Below are positions 1 through 11,374 of a stretch of 64,000 nucleotides of DNA, one piece after another (positions within the stretch are counted from its first letter, which is position 1; the number at the start of each line of letters is the position of its first letter). The position numbers and the translations under genes were made by a program. The DNA is taken from positions 74,247,458-74,311,457 of the forward strand of contig NC_061122.1 of assembly GCF_002878395.1 (NCBI RefSeq), written 5' to 3'. This stretch comes from Capsicum annuum. Taxonomy: Eukaryota; Streptophyta; Magnoliopsida; Solanales; Solanaceae. The notes beneath the pieces are model-generated. The model did no database searches. It was not told the origin of the DNA and saw nothing but the letters and a program-made list of their open reading frames with translations.

Positions 1-236
1 AATATCCATAACATAAAATGATGCCTTCCGAAAGGATGACAGCTTACCACTTCTGTCCAAATGCTGATCTGGAGTCAATCACTGTGTAGAAGGAGTAAAA
101 TGGCCGATTCCTACATAGTATGGGTATACAACTGCCAATAGATGGGGTTGACAAGTGACCGCTAGCGTGATCTTAGGATAAGGATAAAATAATGGCATTT
201 ATAAAATCAAGTAAAACCATCCATATGCACACAATC

Positions 237-275
<39 letters not shown>

Positions 276-1850
276 TGTGTATAACCATGCAGGAAAACGA
301 GATCGGGTTTAGCATGACTTTAAAACCTTTACGTGGGTTGTGTAGCTAAGTCATCTTAAACCACCCATAGGCTATATGGTTTTCAGCTCCCCCTGCTGAA
401 AGGGCCCCAGTGCATGTAGCCGAATGACCAGGAATATCCCATGGGATGACTAGTACATCCCCAAAATAAAGTGTGACATTATGCACACGGTCACCAAGAC
501 CAACCTCATATCGGCAAATATGAGTTTCCAATTTTGGTCCCCCCGGGGCCTCCACCTTTCACGGCTTAGCTACTCCTCCGCCATTATTGCCTAATTAAAA
601 TCAATTTCCAAATAACCAAACTATTATCAATTTATTAACCAAGTCCATTGATATTGGTATCATCATACTAACCCTTACTTGCAAGTATCATTCATAGCCA
701 ACCATTTATAGGTTTACGGGGACTTTTAAGTGCCTATCTACTTAGCATATTAAATCACTCGGGAGACTTTCATGTTCCATACAAGCATAACTAATTAGCC
801 TTTAGCTTTTCAAACCATTTAAACCATGCATAATTCCTTTACCAAGTTTAAAACATGCAAGAGTTCCACTAAAAGAAATCAATGCAATGAACAATCTTTA
901 TAAGTATTTTGTCAAATACATTGGGGGCATAATATGACCAAAAACAATTCCAATTACCAATAAACCACTCCCATTCAATCCAATAATCCAAAACCACCAT
1001 TAAAGTATATAAAAGCATAATTAAAACCATGGAAACTCATAAACAACCATTTAATATCAAAACCCCCAAATCATATTTGAAACCCAAAATCATGTAATAG
1101 TTAAACCATAAAACCAGTCATATAAACCATGTATTTAACTAAAATTAAAAATGAGGGAAGAGAAACATGCCTTAAACCAAGATGATGACGGAAAGAAATC
1201 AACAAGACAAGCCCCAAATTGATCCTTTAGTTGAAACCCTAGCTTCCCTTGCCCAAAAGATCTTGAGAGAATTATGGAGTATTTAGGAACAGTTTATAAG
1301 TATTAATGAATAGAATAATAAGGTAAATAAACTCTAAAGTAGGTTAGAAGTTGAGGTACCCTATTAGGATAAGTTGAAAAATATCTGGAATACCCCACTT
1401 AAGTTACACAAAAATCCCATCACGGGGATATGACTAACCCTCATGAGTCGTATCCTCCCAATACGATCGGTATCCACCCCTCGTATCCTGAACCTCTACC
1501 CTTGGACCAAATACTATCCAATATACGACTTATCCAACCAAGTCATAACCACAACATATGATCCATATCCCGGCATCATAAAATACCTATAGGATTGAAC
1601 ACTACCTACCATACGAGTCCCTAAAATGATTCGTACCTTGGCTTATAACTCATGGTGAGCTACTCGTACTCAGATCCAACCTAAGTAACCAAGTCTAAGA
1701 ATAATTTAAGGAACCAAACGATTCGTAACTACCAATTCGACTCGTACCCTTAAGTCGTACTCATTCCAGTAACCAAAATCCATCACATCAACCTAACTGT
1801 CAATACACGACCGGACCATACCATCTGTACCCCAACATACAGCCCGTACA
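1..1850 (-). repeat. Minus-strand LTR remnant (gypsy, LTR-C-like)
   Basis: Read on the minus strand, this stretch has the layout of the LTR-C copies at 42-44 kb and 49-51 kb: a block resembling 'ggtggaggtcccgggggg' and 'gaccaa..ctggaaac' (about 515-560), then 'gcactggggccc' (about 400-415), then further LTR sequence. A leader-like stretch (1145-1260) contains 'gaaaccctagcttccc' in + orientation and an AAG|GCATGT donor-like site at about 1165-1175. Positions 1430-1790 hold many short CpG-containing words such as tcgtatcc and cgtacc. No LTR terminus is visible, and the copy runs off the left edge of the window. The short open frame at 346-555 lies inside it and has no gene-like feature. The family call rests on similarity by eye. 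Confidence 0.55.
239..280. repeat. AT microsatellite
   Basis: About 42 bp of alternating A and T, with single G interruptions (gtatatatac, atatatgtgt), inside the minus-strand LTR remnant. No coding or regulatory role is apparent. Confidence 0.9.
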
Positions 1851-1916
1851 CATGAGTCATATTGGGTCTAGAGATAAGAATTTCAAGAAATTTTCTAAGG
1901 TCCAGAAGCTGGGGTC

Positions 1917-1983
1917 TTTCTCTCTCTCTCTCTATATATATATATATGTATGTATGTATATATATAAATATATATGTATATAC

Positions 1984-2017
<34 letters not shown>

Positions 2018-2018
2018 T
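1917..2018. repeat. Compound TC/TA/TG microsatellite
   Basis: A (TC)n run of about 16 bp is followed by (TA)n with interspersed tgtatgta and tacata units up to about 2018. The short frames across this stretch on both strands (Tyr/Ile-rich peptides) are translations of the dinucleotide repeat and not genes. It sits at the right margin of the LTR remnant. Confidence 0.92.
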
Positions 2019-3749
2019 TCAAGTGTACGTACCTTGCACGTGTATCTCATGTTGATAAGTATAATTATATATAAAGAAATAAAATTATTGATAAAGAGCA
2101 ATTGAGTTGAAATAAATGTTGTCTCTATTAAAAAGATATAATTTTACACTATAAGTGTTTCATATTACTCAATAAAATTATATATAAAACAAAAATTTTT
2201 AATGAATTAAAATCTTTACTCATCAAAGAAAAAGATGTAGAGGAAAATTAAGCAGTAACGGACCATTTGTTGTACATATAAGTCATATCAAATTAAAACA
2301 TAAATATAATTAGTACTCTATGATCCAATTTAGGGTTGAGACTATTATTCATAATATAAAATGTAACAAAAAGGGAGAAAAAATTCAAAAAAATAATAAA
2401 GTACAAATAAAAAAAATACTTTGTAAGAATATATTATTATCTTTTGATCTTGTCCAACATCATTTCTTTACCTTACTACAACTAATGATTATACATGGAT
2501 AAACTTTTACTTTCTTCAATTACTCAAAATCAATATTTGATATATCTTTAATCAAAGAGTGTACATAATTAGATGTAAATATTTAATGATACACTTACAA
2601 CAACATCATGAAGCATATTAAAAACGTTGACCTCAATTTCTTTGTGACTAATAAATTAACTCACATATGATCGATCAAAAAAATTATTGCGAGAATAATT
2701 CCTCCTAAATAATAAATGTAGATAGATCATCTAACTTTTGAAAATAATAAATTGCATGCTAATTAAATTAGTAGAAGTTATACCATAATTATTCGTATTC
2801 TTTTGAAGCTTAGAATTTGAATTAAATTTTCATCCTTACCACATTCTTCCGGGCGAGGTCACTATATATCAAACATAAATTATGATAAAATCGCAAAAAA
2901 TAAGTATAAAACCACAAAATACCATAAAACACACGTAAAAATCATATAATTAGGCAATCAAACCAATATTTAAAAGCAACAAGTAACCAATAGCTGATAA
3001 AAAATAATTAAAGTGCAAAGAAAATACAAAGACAAATTAAATAGAAAAGCAAAGAGATAAAGATTCATACAATTACTTAGATGCTAACATTAATACAAAG
3101 ATGAAAGAAAAAAAATATTGTTGAATAACTCATGTTGAATGATTCTATAATTCTTGATGGTCAAACTCAATAAATTCATCCTATATATAGAAGAGCACAT
3201 GTGAAAGATATATAAAATCCTTTGACCTCTTTACGTTTTGTTGAATTGATTACTACGAAAATAATGCTAAAATTAAAAAAGAGAATTAACTTAATTTATT
3301 TTCTATTTTAAGTAATATTCTTGTCAAAATAACTTAACTATTTTTCTTAAATTATTGTTAAAAAAGGACTCACAATTTCAATCAACAAATAACTTCTAAA
3401 GTAGTATTTTGTTAGTATTAAAGTTCATATTTGGTCAGTATTTCGTTACGTATTTTCACTTAAAATATTAATTTATTATTAGTTACTCAAATGTTAATTA
3501 ATAATTGAAAATTAATAGTATTTTTAATGTTGTTTAAATAAGGAAAGATTAATAACCTTGAAAATTAATAGTGTTTTTAATTAAATGAGGAAAGATTAAT
3601 AACCAAATTTTAATGGAACACCTAAAATATTATAAAATAATTAAATAATAATTTAGTAAAATGGTAAATGACAGTTTTGTCAATTGTGGAGTCTTTTAAT
3701 AAAGGGCAAAAAGTTCAAGTCACTTTTCAAAGGCTGTTCACACTTTTAA
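2019..3749. other. AT-rich DNA without recognisable genes
   Basis: About 1.7 kb of strongly AT-rich sequence. I see no ORF with family resemblance, no LTR terminus and no terminal inverted repeat. A roughly 50-bp direct duplication lies at 3505-3604. The small frame at 2320-2502 encodes a Lys/Asn/Ile-rich peptide, as expected from base composition alone. Confidence 0.7.
3505..3604. repeat. Imperfect direct duplication of about 50 bp
   Basis: Copy 1 (3505-3557) and copy 2 (3558-3604) both start with ttgaaaattaatagt and end with aggaaagattaataacc. Copy 2 is about 6 bp shorter in the middle. The layout suggests slippage or a local duplication; I see no link to a mobile-element end. Confidence 0.75.
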
Positions 3750-3779
3750 TTATATATATATATGTGTGTGTGTGTGTGT
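3750..3779. repeat. Compound (TA)n(TG)n microsatellite
   Basis: About six TA units run directly into about eight TG units. It lies shortly before a plus-strand LTR tail and may mark the A/T-rich interior of that LTR remnant. Confidence 0.9.
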
Positions 3780-3946
3780 ATTATGCTTATTTTTTATCGC
3801 TTACAATCCTATTGTATGCTTGATTTCGATATATATTATAAATTCCATCTATTGTCCCATTACTAGCCATTTCGAACTACAATTTGGCTTACCTACTGGT
3901 TGGTTAAAGTAGATGTCATCATGACTTGCGAAATCGGATCGTGACA
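3780..3946 (+). repeat. 3' end of a plus-strand LTR (LTR-X-like), truncated
   Basis: The segment contains ttggcttacctactgg followed by aaatcggatcgtgaca, ending at 3946. The same arrangement closes the well-defined LTR-X copy at 54968-55027 and, inverted, opens the minus-strand copy at 11375. No PBS or internal region follows: a minus-strand LTR begins at once. The left boundary is uncertain. Best read as a truncated LTR tail. Confidence 0.65.
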
Positions 3947-4997
3947 GGTCAATATTATCACCAACCTGCTTTAAATCTACAAATGACATCACAATCTTTA
4001 CTAAATCAATAGCTAATAACCATAACAACGAGCTATCAACATCTTACAAGAGCAATGAGCTCCTGAGGTAATAAAACTAGACATATTTCACGTTTTTTAC
4101 TCTGGAAATCATCATACGTGGGTCAAATAAGAAACAATATAAACCCCATTCCTCAAACTCCTAAAGACCATCATTATAGAATAATAATAACCCAACTAAA
4201 CAAGACAAATGGGATGTCCGGAGGCACGATTAGTACTTTATTGCTCAAAAATCTATGAAAATTATTCTAGAATGTTAAATTATGAAGGAGGAATATAGAG
4301 GAAGCTTACCTCAACAAAAAGATGTGAAATCCAAAGATGAATTGTTTTTTAGAAGGACCCACCACAACTACTACGTTGAAACTTCACCAAAACACAACTA
4401 CAATACGTTCTCGATGTCATCAATGATATCTAAACTTAAAACTAGCTAAAATCGATAAAAATAAAGAGAAAACATACCTTAGAGACTTGAAATCCTATTT
4501 TTCACCCTCGTATACTCTCAAAAAATTCATATTTATATTTTGAAATAAAAATTGTGTCATGATGAACTTATAAAGCGATGTTGACCCAATCCAGTTCACT
4601 GACCTAATTCTGCCAAACAGTTCACCATAAAACAGTCATAACTTTTTACTTTAGTGGCAGATTGACAAATGATTTTTTTTGTTGGAAATTAGACTCATAT
4701 ACTTTCCATTTGGTAGGTTGAGGCCCCTCTGTATATATCAGGAGAAAAATCATTCCAATCTAACCTATCAGTAAGATTACATAATCACTTTTCTATAACA
4801 AAATCCTCAACTAGGAATTTGGTTTCAAATCTTCCCTTGGCCTCTAACTTTTGTTTAACAATTTCAAGAGAACTAATAGATATATTTTGTAGTATAACCA
4901 TTCATTTAAAACTATTCTCTTGATATCCCATTAGTGATTGATGTGAAACATGATAATCAGTTTATTTTAAAAAGTTACGAAATCATGGGGTGTTACA
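3947..4997 (-). repeat. Minus-strand LTR fragment of about 1.05 kb
   Basis: The right edge reads ggggtgttaca (end 4997), so on the minus strand it begins TGTAACACCCC, the usual start of gypsy LTRs in this window. A leader-like part on the minus strand carries an AAG|GTATGT donor-like site (complement of acatacctt near 4473-4480). The left end abuts the opposite-strand LTR tail without an identifiable terminus, so the copy is probably truncated. No coding content. Confidence 0.65.
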
Positions 4998-7900
4998 ACG
5001 TATATCAAATAAAATATATTTACTTTTTACGCAAAATGTTGTTAAGAAAAAGTACAATATTATGCATCTATATCTACAAATTCTAATCTAGAATTTGAAA
5101 TTCATGGAAAATACTTAACAATAGCCACAAAAATTAAAATTCATGGTAACTTAGAATTTCATCAAATTTCTTTTCTACAAAACCAAAATGACAAATCTAA
5201 TTTCTCATTTTTTCTATAGTTGGTTACTATCGTGGCAATAGTTATCCATATAGATACAAATTTGTTCCTTTAATAAAATGTCATTGCTAAATCATACATA
5301 TTTACAACAAATGTGAAGTTACCGTAGCAACAATAATCTTATACACAAAAATTCCGTGAAATAAAAATTATAGCTAAATAATTTTTTTCAAGTAATAATA
5401 ATTCATGGTAATAATTACCCATATAGTTGTAAATTTATTGCTAAAATAAAATGTTGTATCTAAATCATATATATTTGCACGAGTTTGAAGTTATTGTAAC
5501 AATAGTAATATTATAACCACAAAATTTGCTAGAAATGAAATATTATAGCAAAATTAGTTCTTCTACTTCATGTAATTAAAATTTGTAGCTACATAAAAAG
5601 GTATGAATTTATTGCTATAGAAAAACATAGTAGCTAAATCTTACACTTTTTGTCATGTCTTTGAAGTTATTGCAACAATAATACTCTTATCACCACAACA
5701 GAATTACTTCAAAAAAATTATATCTAAATAAATGTATTTGCTTCCAGTTATACATAACATGAGACAGTAATTATATAATAGATGCAAAAGTTTTTTTTCA
5801 TTCTCAAATATTGCGTCAAGTAAAAAGATGTCATGTAAATTGAAATAAATGGAGAATAAGAGTCTTTTTGGAAAATCCACACACGAATTATAATTGGTGT
5901 AATTACTGGGACATTAATTACATAATATACTAATTACCATGACCTGTTTGTTAGACACGGTATAGTACCAGTGTAATAATATGTATTATTTGATTGCACA
6001 AGTACAATTATGTAGTTATATTAAAATTATCAAACATCAAGAATTAATATGCAACAAATAAGGAACTTTAGATGATAATTAACTTAGGTATTTAAGATAT
6101 ATATTATCTCTTGAAAATTTATTAATTAATAAATACATATTTTTAACTAATATCATAAAAAATAATTGTTAAATATATTTCAAATTAATATATTTTAATT
6201 TAAGTACTAATAAAAATTAAAAGTGGATGATTTTTAAGAACAACATTAAATGCAGATTTGACAAAAGCAATTAATATTATAAATATGACGTCATAAAATT
6301 ATTTAAATATTTTATAAAAAGATAATTTATAAATTCTAACTAAAAATGTATGACAAGCAATACGAAATAATAAGTCATTATTACCAAAGAAAATAATATG
6401 GAACAAAAAATGCAACATACATTCAAAATACAAAAAAAAAAGTGTTAATAACTCTTATGTCTAATATCAACATAACTTGAGTAAATATTCATAGAAAGGG
6501 AAAACATAAGTCTATAAGTTTGTTAAACAATAAATTCTACTTTAATTCAATAATTAGAATATTAATGGAGTTATACTTAATGAAGAATATAAATAATATA
6601 ACCAATTGCATGGAATCACAAGAAGTAAAGGTAAAAAACAGAGAAGTAAGGAAATGGATCATAAATAATATAACAGAAAAAATATGTTTTAAAATTAGAT
6701 AATACAAAAAATAATTTAAATAACAACAATAAAAATTAAATTCAAATTAAAAGAAATAAAAATAAAAATAAAAAGAAAGAAGTTAAAAAGCACCTCTAGA
6801 TTTTCTTAGCATATCTGGATAAAGCATCTAGCTTATTTATCTCCGAGGATTTTGTGGTTGCAAAGGACTCTGAAAAAGAACTGAAAATAAAAATGGAGGG
6901 TTGTACTAACAAAACTAATTATTAGCACTATACGTCAATATTTTTACTTAAATAGAATCATGAAAGCAACCAAGTAATTTAATCACTTATACTTAAAATT
7001 GTGCATTATCATCAATGTATATCATAACTCATACATGGGAAAAGGAAACCCCACCTAGATGGCCAAAGACCAAGCATTATCATCTCATTCCATGGAGTAT
7101 TCAAACTTCTCCCATATACAGTTTTTCATGTGGGCACCTGCACTTAGTTTGAACCATTTGGCTTTGTATCCTTCTAATGACTTTTCTTATGCTTATATTC
7201 CTATGAAAATAAAACCAACTATAAAAACGATATATATAATAAAAATAAAAGTGAAAGAAAATAGTAAAGTTCGGTTGCCTCATAACAAATGGCTAATTTA
7301 ACGTTGTTGCATGATACAATCAACTTTTTCAAACATCCTTAAATTATGATTGTATCTCAAATTTTACTTCAAACTTGAAGCTATGATCCAGGGATGGAGG
7401 AGCAAATAAAATTAGACTAATTGACCAGTATAGTTGGCAACACTTCATGGGCTTCACATGAGACATAATTATGTCTTTCTGTCAAAATAATTTTGAGGAT
7501 GTAAGCATTTTGTTCCTCGTCTATTGACTCGTCCATTATTTTGTGTGGATGTATGTCAACATTCACATCTAATGTCAAGAATTTAATTGAGTAAATCCAA
7601 TGCACTCCAAATTTGATAGTACTCTCATGTTCATATCCACATATTCACAGACACTAGAGTCTTTAGAAATGATAATATCTGCTTTAAGGGGAATATGAGT
7701 GTTTATCATTTTTAATGACTTCAGTGTGTGTACGTGGTTTTCAAGTAATATAGTCAATAGGAGTGGTTGTAATTTGTGAAGACTTTAGTGTGTACATGGT
7801 GGGTAAGTAATATAGTGACTGCAAACAATTGAATGCCAAACCCTCAAGGACATAGTTAACCATCTACCATACTGACCTAGTTCTAATTTTCTACTCATGG

Positions 7901-8462
7901 AACAAAATCTCAAGTTTGATTATTTTTTAATCATACTATATAATATACTAAAGTGAGAAATTAATTGAGAATCAATTAGAAGTTGCTGATATAAAAGTAG
8001 AGACTTTGAGTTATGATGCTTGTATAATTTCTTTGTATCTTAATGTAGTTAGTAAGCTTATATAAGATATTACCGAATTTCTAACTCATATGGTTAATAT
8101 TATTCTCATGATCTCTCGATCTTCTAATCGTCTACCCAGATTAGCCTTCTAATTACATTATTGAGAGGAGATAATTGGATATACCTATGTGAATACGACC
8201 ATATATCATGTGATCACAACCCTTTTTGTCCTATGTGATTGCGGAAGTCATGCTGACAATTGCAATGTACTAATCACTATGCCACCAACAATTGAAGACC
8301 TAGTGTGTACTAATTGGGGTTTTGCTACTTGAATTTTATCCAAACCCCATAGGATGAAAAAGAAATATGCAAACCACTCTAAAATCACCATACTATCCTG
8401 TTGGGACTGTCAAAACACTAATCTAAGGTCTTCTAGGCAAATACTTGACATGAGCCAATGTT
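4998..8462. other. AT-rich, gene-free region
   Basis: About 3.5 kb between an LTR and the LINE remnant. It contains a degenerate ~173-bp tandem array (5215-5740), a MITE-like patch (about 5880-6080) and a short duplicated motif near 7717-7800 (gactt.agtgtgt...aagtaatatagt, spacing about 62). Frames at 6520-6702, 7059-7301, 7101-7283, 7417-7605 and 7575-7757 are short, compositionally biased and resemble no family I recognise. No promoter with a following gene, tRNA or LTR pair was found. Confidence 0.6.
5215..5740. repeat. Degenerate tandem array, about 173-bp period, three units
   Basis: Three diverged units share an ordered set of words: 'ccatatag...aaattt.ttgct', 'gctaaatcatacatattt', 'gaagtta.cgtagcaacaata' and 'attatagctaaat'. 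The atcata/atctta landmark recurs at about 5291, 5464 and 5638, giving spacings of 173 and 174. AT content is very high. Such arrays are common in subterminal regions of plant DNA transposons and in AT-rich minisatellites. No terminal inverted repeat or transposase is visible, so the class is open. Confidence 0.6.
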
Positions 8463-9281
8463 TCAACAACAACAGTAATAACAGTCCCAGTGTATTCCCA
8501 CAAAGTGAGATATGGGGAGGGTAAAATGTACGCAGTCCATACCGCTACCTTCGAGAAAGTAGAGAGGCTGTTTCTGATAGACCCCCAGCTCAAGATATAG
8601 AACAATAAATCAAGATTGTAATGAAATATAAAACTGGATGGGTAGCATAACAAAATAAAAGGTAAGAAATAATAACACTAGATATCCGAGAAAATAAAAT
8701 AAGAGAACAACGAACAATACGTAATAAGAAATAAGGAAAGTGGATACCCATGTAGTGTCACACACATTCACAGACCTAAGACACCTATCACACCTAAACT
8801 CTCCTAACACCTAGATAAAACCTACCCACTCACACTAGTCTTCTACCCTAATCTACGACCTCCACACCTTCCTGTCTAGGGTCATGTCCTCAGTAAGCTG
8901 AAACAACTCCATGTCCTGCCTAATTACCTCCTTCCAGTATTTCTTAGGCCTACCTCTACTCCTCCTGAAGACATCTAAAGCTAGCCTCTCGTACCTCCAA
9001 ATTGGGGTATCTATATCCCTCCTCATCACAAGCCCAAACCATCTCAACCTTCCTTCTCGCATCTTATCCTCTACTGAAGCCACTTCTACCTTCTCCCGAA
9101 TAGTCTCATTTCTAACTTTATCCCCTCTAGTAAGGCCACACATCCATCACAACATTCTCATTTCCGCCACCTTTAATCTTTGAATATGTGATTTCTTGAC
9201 TGACCAACACTCTGCTCCATACAACATGGCCGGACGGACCGCCACTCTGTAAAATTTGCCAATGCTTATTTTTAAAAAAAT
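8463..9281 (-). mobile_element. RTE-type LINE, 5'-truncated 3' end
   Basis: On the minus strand this holds the C-terminal end of a LINE reverse-transcriptase polyprotein (8853-9281), then a 3' untranslated tail with the plant RTE-like words 'aacagcctctctac', 'gtagcggta' and 'ctgcgtacattttaccctcc', and a 3' terminus of TTG/TTA-type short repeats (complement of caacaacaacagtaataac at 8463-8482). The body upstream of the RT C-terminus is missing, which is typical of 5'-truncated LINE copies. Assignment to the RTE clade is from recognition of the tail and the C-terminal protein. Confidence 0.82.
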
Positions 9282-9332
9282 ATAAATTTTCAATACAAGT
9301 ATCCAATGAATCCTAAGCCTCTCGAGATTCAT
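8853..9332 (-). pseudogene. LINE reverse transcriptase C-terminus (one nonsense codon)
   Basis: One minus-strand reading frame runs from 9332 to 8853. From about 9240 downstream it matches the C-terminal region of plant LINE RT proteins: a YGAECW motif, then KKSHIQRLKVAEMRML, then [13 protein letters not shown], then [11 protein letters not shown], then [15 protein letters not shown]. The frame is broken once by TGA at 9147-9149, where a CGA arginine codon would give TGA by C-to-T change. Downstream and upstream parts are in the same frame, so no indel is needed. The first ~17 codons (9282-9332) come from a flanking tandem repeat and not from the LINE. Clearly non-functional. Confidence 0.85.
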
Positions 9333-9379
9333 AAATTTTCAATACAAGCATCCAATGAATCCTAAGCCTCTCGACATTC
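9282..9379. repeat. Two-copy 49-bp tandem duplication
   Basis: 9282-9330 and 9331-9379 are nearly identical 49-bp copies starting ataaattttcaatacaag. They differ at two positions (t/c and g/c). The pair lies exactly at the truncated 5' edge of the LINE, so it may have arisen with the LINE insertion or by later slippage. Confidence 0.9.
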
Positions 9380-9549
9380 ATTCACAGGTCCAACTATGAT
9401 CAAAATAATTATATGTACCAATAGGAACTATCAAGCCTCGATTTCGAGCCTGTTAATCCAAATATTGACTTTTGTAAACTCTTAAATTTTTAATATTCTA
9501 CCTTGGTTTTTCTTCTTTGAAATGCAACCAAGTCGACCATTCTATCAAG

Positions 9550-10645
9550 TCATAAAATACATAATAAACCTATGGGAAGTCTAAATTAGAAATAAAAAGA
9601 TTCTAATACAGAAAAATATGTTCTCCTCAGACATGTAAGTATGTTCTCTTGAGTAGACTTCTCAATGGAACAATGTCTCTACTTTGCTTTTAAGAAGGCT
9701 ATTTATTTTGATGTCAACATCCGAACTCGTCTATCTAAAATGACTAGTAGTTCCTTCTCAAAAGTTAGATACTACTGAATCTACATTGCTTCACACTATA
9801 ACACTGGATACCCGAACTTAATATATTTATTATACATAGCAACATGAAAAATCAAATGTATATAAGATAAATCAAGTGGTAATGCCAACTCGTAGGCCAT
9901 ATCTACAATAGACTATAAAATCTCAAATGGGCCATTATACCTTGAACTAAACTTGATCTACTTTTTGAACGTCATTTTACCCTTTATATGTGAGACCTTC
10001 AATAAAACTTGATCACCAACCATGTACTCTATATCACAAACTTTCCCATCCGTATAACTCATTTGCTTGCTCTGAGCTATGGTAAGCCTGGCCTAAAATA
10101 GTTTAAACTTGTCCAAGAATTTCTCAAAAAAATTATATCCAATGATTTATCCTTGAATAAACAAAACAAACTAATCGGTGACAAATAGTAACTACCACAT
10201 AAGGCGTCAAATAGCCCCATTTGAGTTCTAAGCTATTATTGCACACAAAATCCACCAAAGACAAGAATTGGTATCCATGACCACTAAAATCAACTTACAA
10301 GCCCTTAACATATCCTCAGCAGTCTACTTCGATAGCCATTAGTTGCGTTAACCTTAATCCATGTACCTAAATTCCTTTTCATAAACAATCAGAAATGAGA
10401 AGTAACTATGTCCTCACTCTAAAATGTTAGAAATAAAGATCTCAATAATAAAATTATTTATTGAATATAGGTCCTTTCTAACTTCTCTGAATTACAAGCA
10501 GTCTAAACAAGTACAAAATGTATAGACTTGTTAAATCTATCAACAATGATCCAAATAGCATTCGACATACCCAAAGTCCATGATAATCCACAAAGTCTAT
10601 GGCAATAGACATCCTTTGAGTCACACACAAGGTCTTAGGTTCTTA
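9550..10645 (-). pseudogene. Ty3/gypsy integrase and pol C-terminus, degenerate
   Basis: Read on the minus strand from about 10645 to 9600. First comes an integrase core stretch (MSIAIDFVDY near 10615 and a degraded VDR-like strand near 10550). Then come integrase C-terminal motifs: QSKQMSYTDGKV, then GDQVLLKVSHIKGKM, then YNGPFEI, then LPLDLS..HLIFHVAMYNKY (about 10100-9820). A chromodomain-like tail with ILDRRVRMLTSK lies near 9720-9680. Many stops and frame changes are present. Integrase would insert the element cDNA; this copy cannot. It lies downstream (leftwards) of the LTR at 11375-13949, with gag-like debris between, which suggests a large internal deletion of protease, RT and RNase H. 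Confidence 0.75.
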
Positions 10646-10779
10646 TATTTCATTTGTTGGAAATTCTAACACTGAACACATATTTAACTATGGTCCTTTT
10701 CATTTGACATCATCAAAAAGGAGGAAATCACAAATTCTAGATCAACGTACCTCTCCATATGCAGTACTAAATAAAGCTC

Positions 10780-11374
10780 CATTCTGTCCTTGGACTTGAG
10801 CAACTACTAACAAAGTGAGAAACTATATCAGACTTCTTAAATCCTACTTTGAGGCACCTGCTGGTGGAATAAGTAATATAAAAATTATGTCCGATGCTGC
10901 TATGGATGCATGAAATCCTGTATGCTCTTCTATTCTGGGCATTTGAGTATATGGAATGATCGGGCTTGATAAACTCTCCTAAGCTTTTTTCTATTCCTAT
11001 GATAGTAGAGACCTCTCTCTAGTAGTCATCTCTTAACTTGTCTTTGTTTACTTTACCCTTACCTTTAGTAGGCATTATCCATATCATAAATAGATGAGTA
11101 TAAGTCAGAATTAACTTTCTATGACCTAGCTCAATATCACAATCTTGACTATTAATGAAAGTTGGAGTCCTACATGCTAGTGTAGTACCTAAATTATAAA
11201 TGTTGCATACAATAAATTAATGAGAACGGTCTTACAAGACAGAACTTCATAGACTTTTTAACCTTGGGTTGTAATAATAAATTTGTCGCGCCTCCCTCTC
11301 AGTAGGGGAAAGACATTGAGGATTCATATGAACACCTACTAAACCTATGCTAAAGCTATAAGTTGATAGAAAAG
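10780..11374 (-). pseudogene. Leader and gag remnant of a minus-strand gypsy element
   Basis: Directly inside the LTR end (11375) the minus strand reads cttttctatcaacttatagc, a damaged version of the tRNA-Met-type PBS context seen in other elements here (tatcagagc). It is followed by leader sequence and a frame starting MPTKGKGKVNKDKLRDDY near 11075, basic like gypsy Gag N-termini but quickly interrupted by stops. Homology is weak and rests mainly on position between an LTR and integrase remnants. It could also be non-coding leader. Confidence 0.4.

Noticed and set aside
346..555. 69-residue minus-strand frame
   Set aside because: It lies within the LTR-C-like block shared with the non-coding LTRs at 43.3 and 50.6 kb.
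1783..2101. Several Tyr/Ile-rich frames on both strands
   Set aside because: They are translations of a TA/TC microsatellite.
5215..5740. CRISPR-like array
   Set aside because: The units are diverged, about 173 bp long and without conserved short repeats and spacers. The genome is a plant's.
7059..7301. 80-residue frame with a Met start
   Set aside because: AT-rich context, no family resemblance, overlapping frame on the other strand, no promoter or conserved neighbour.
8423..8810. Minus-strand frames of 66-76 residues beside the LINE ORF
   Set aside because: They lie in the LINE 3' untranslated tail and in other frames than the RT C-terminus.
8911..9183. Plus-strand 90-residue frame
   Set aside because: It is the antisense shadow of the LINE RT frame.
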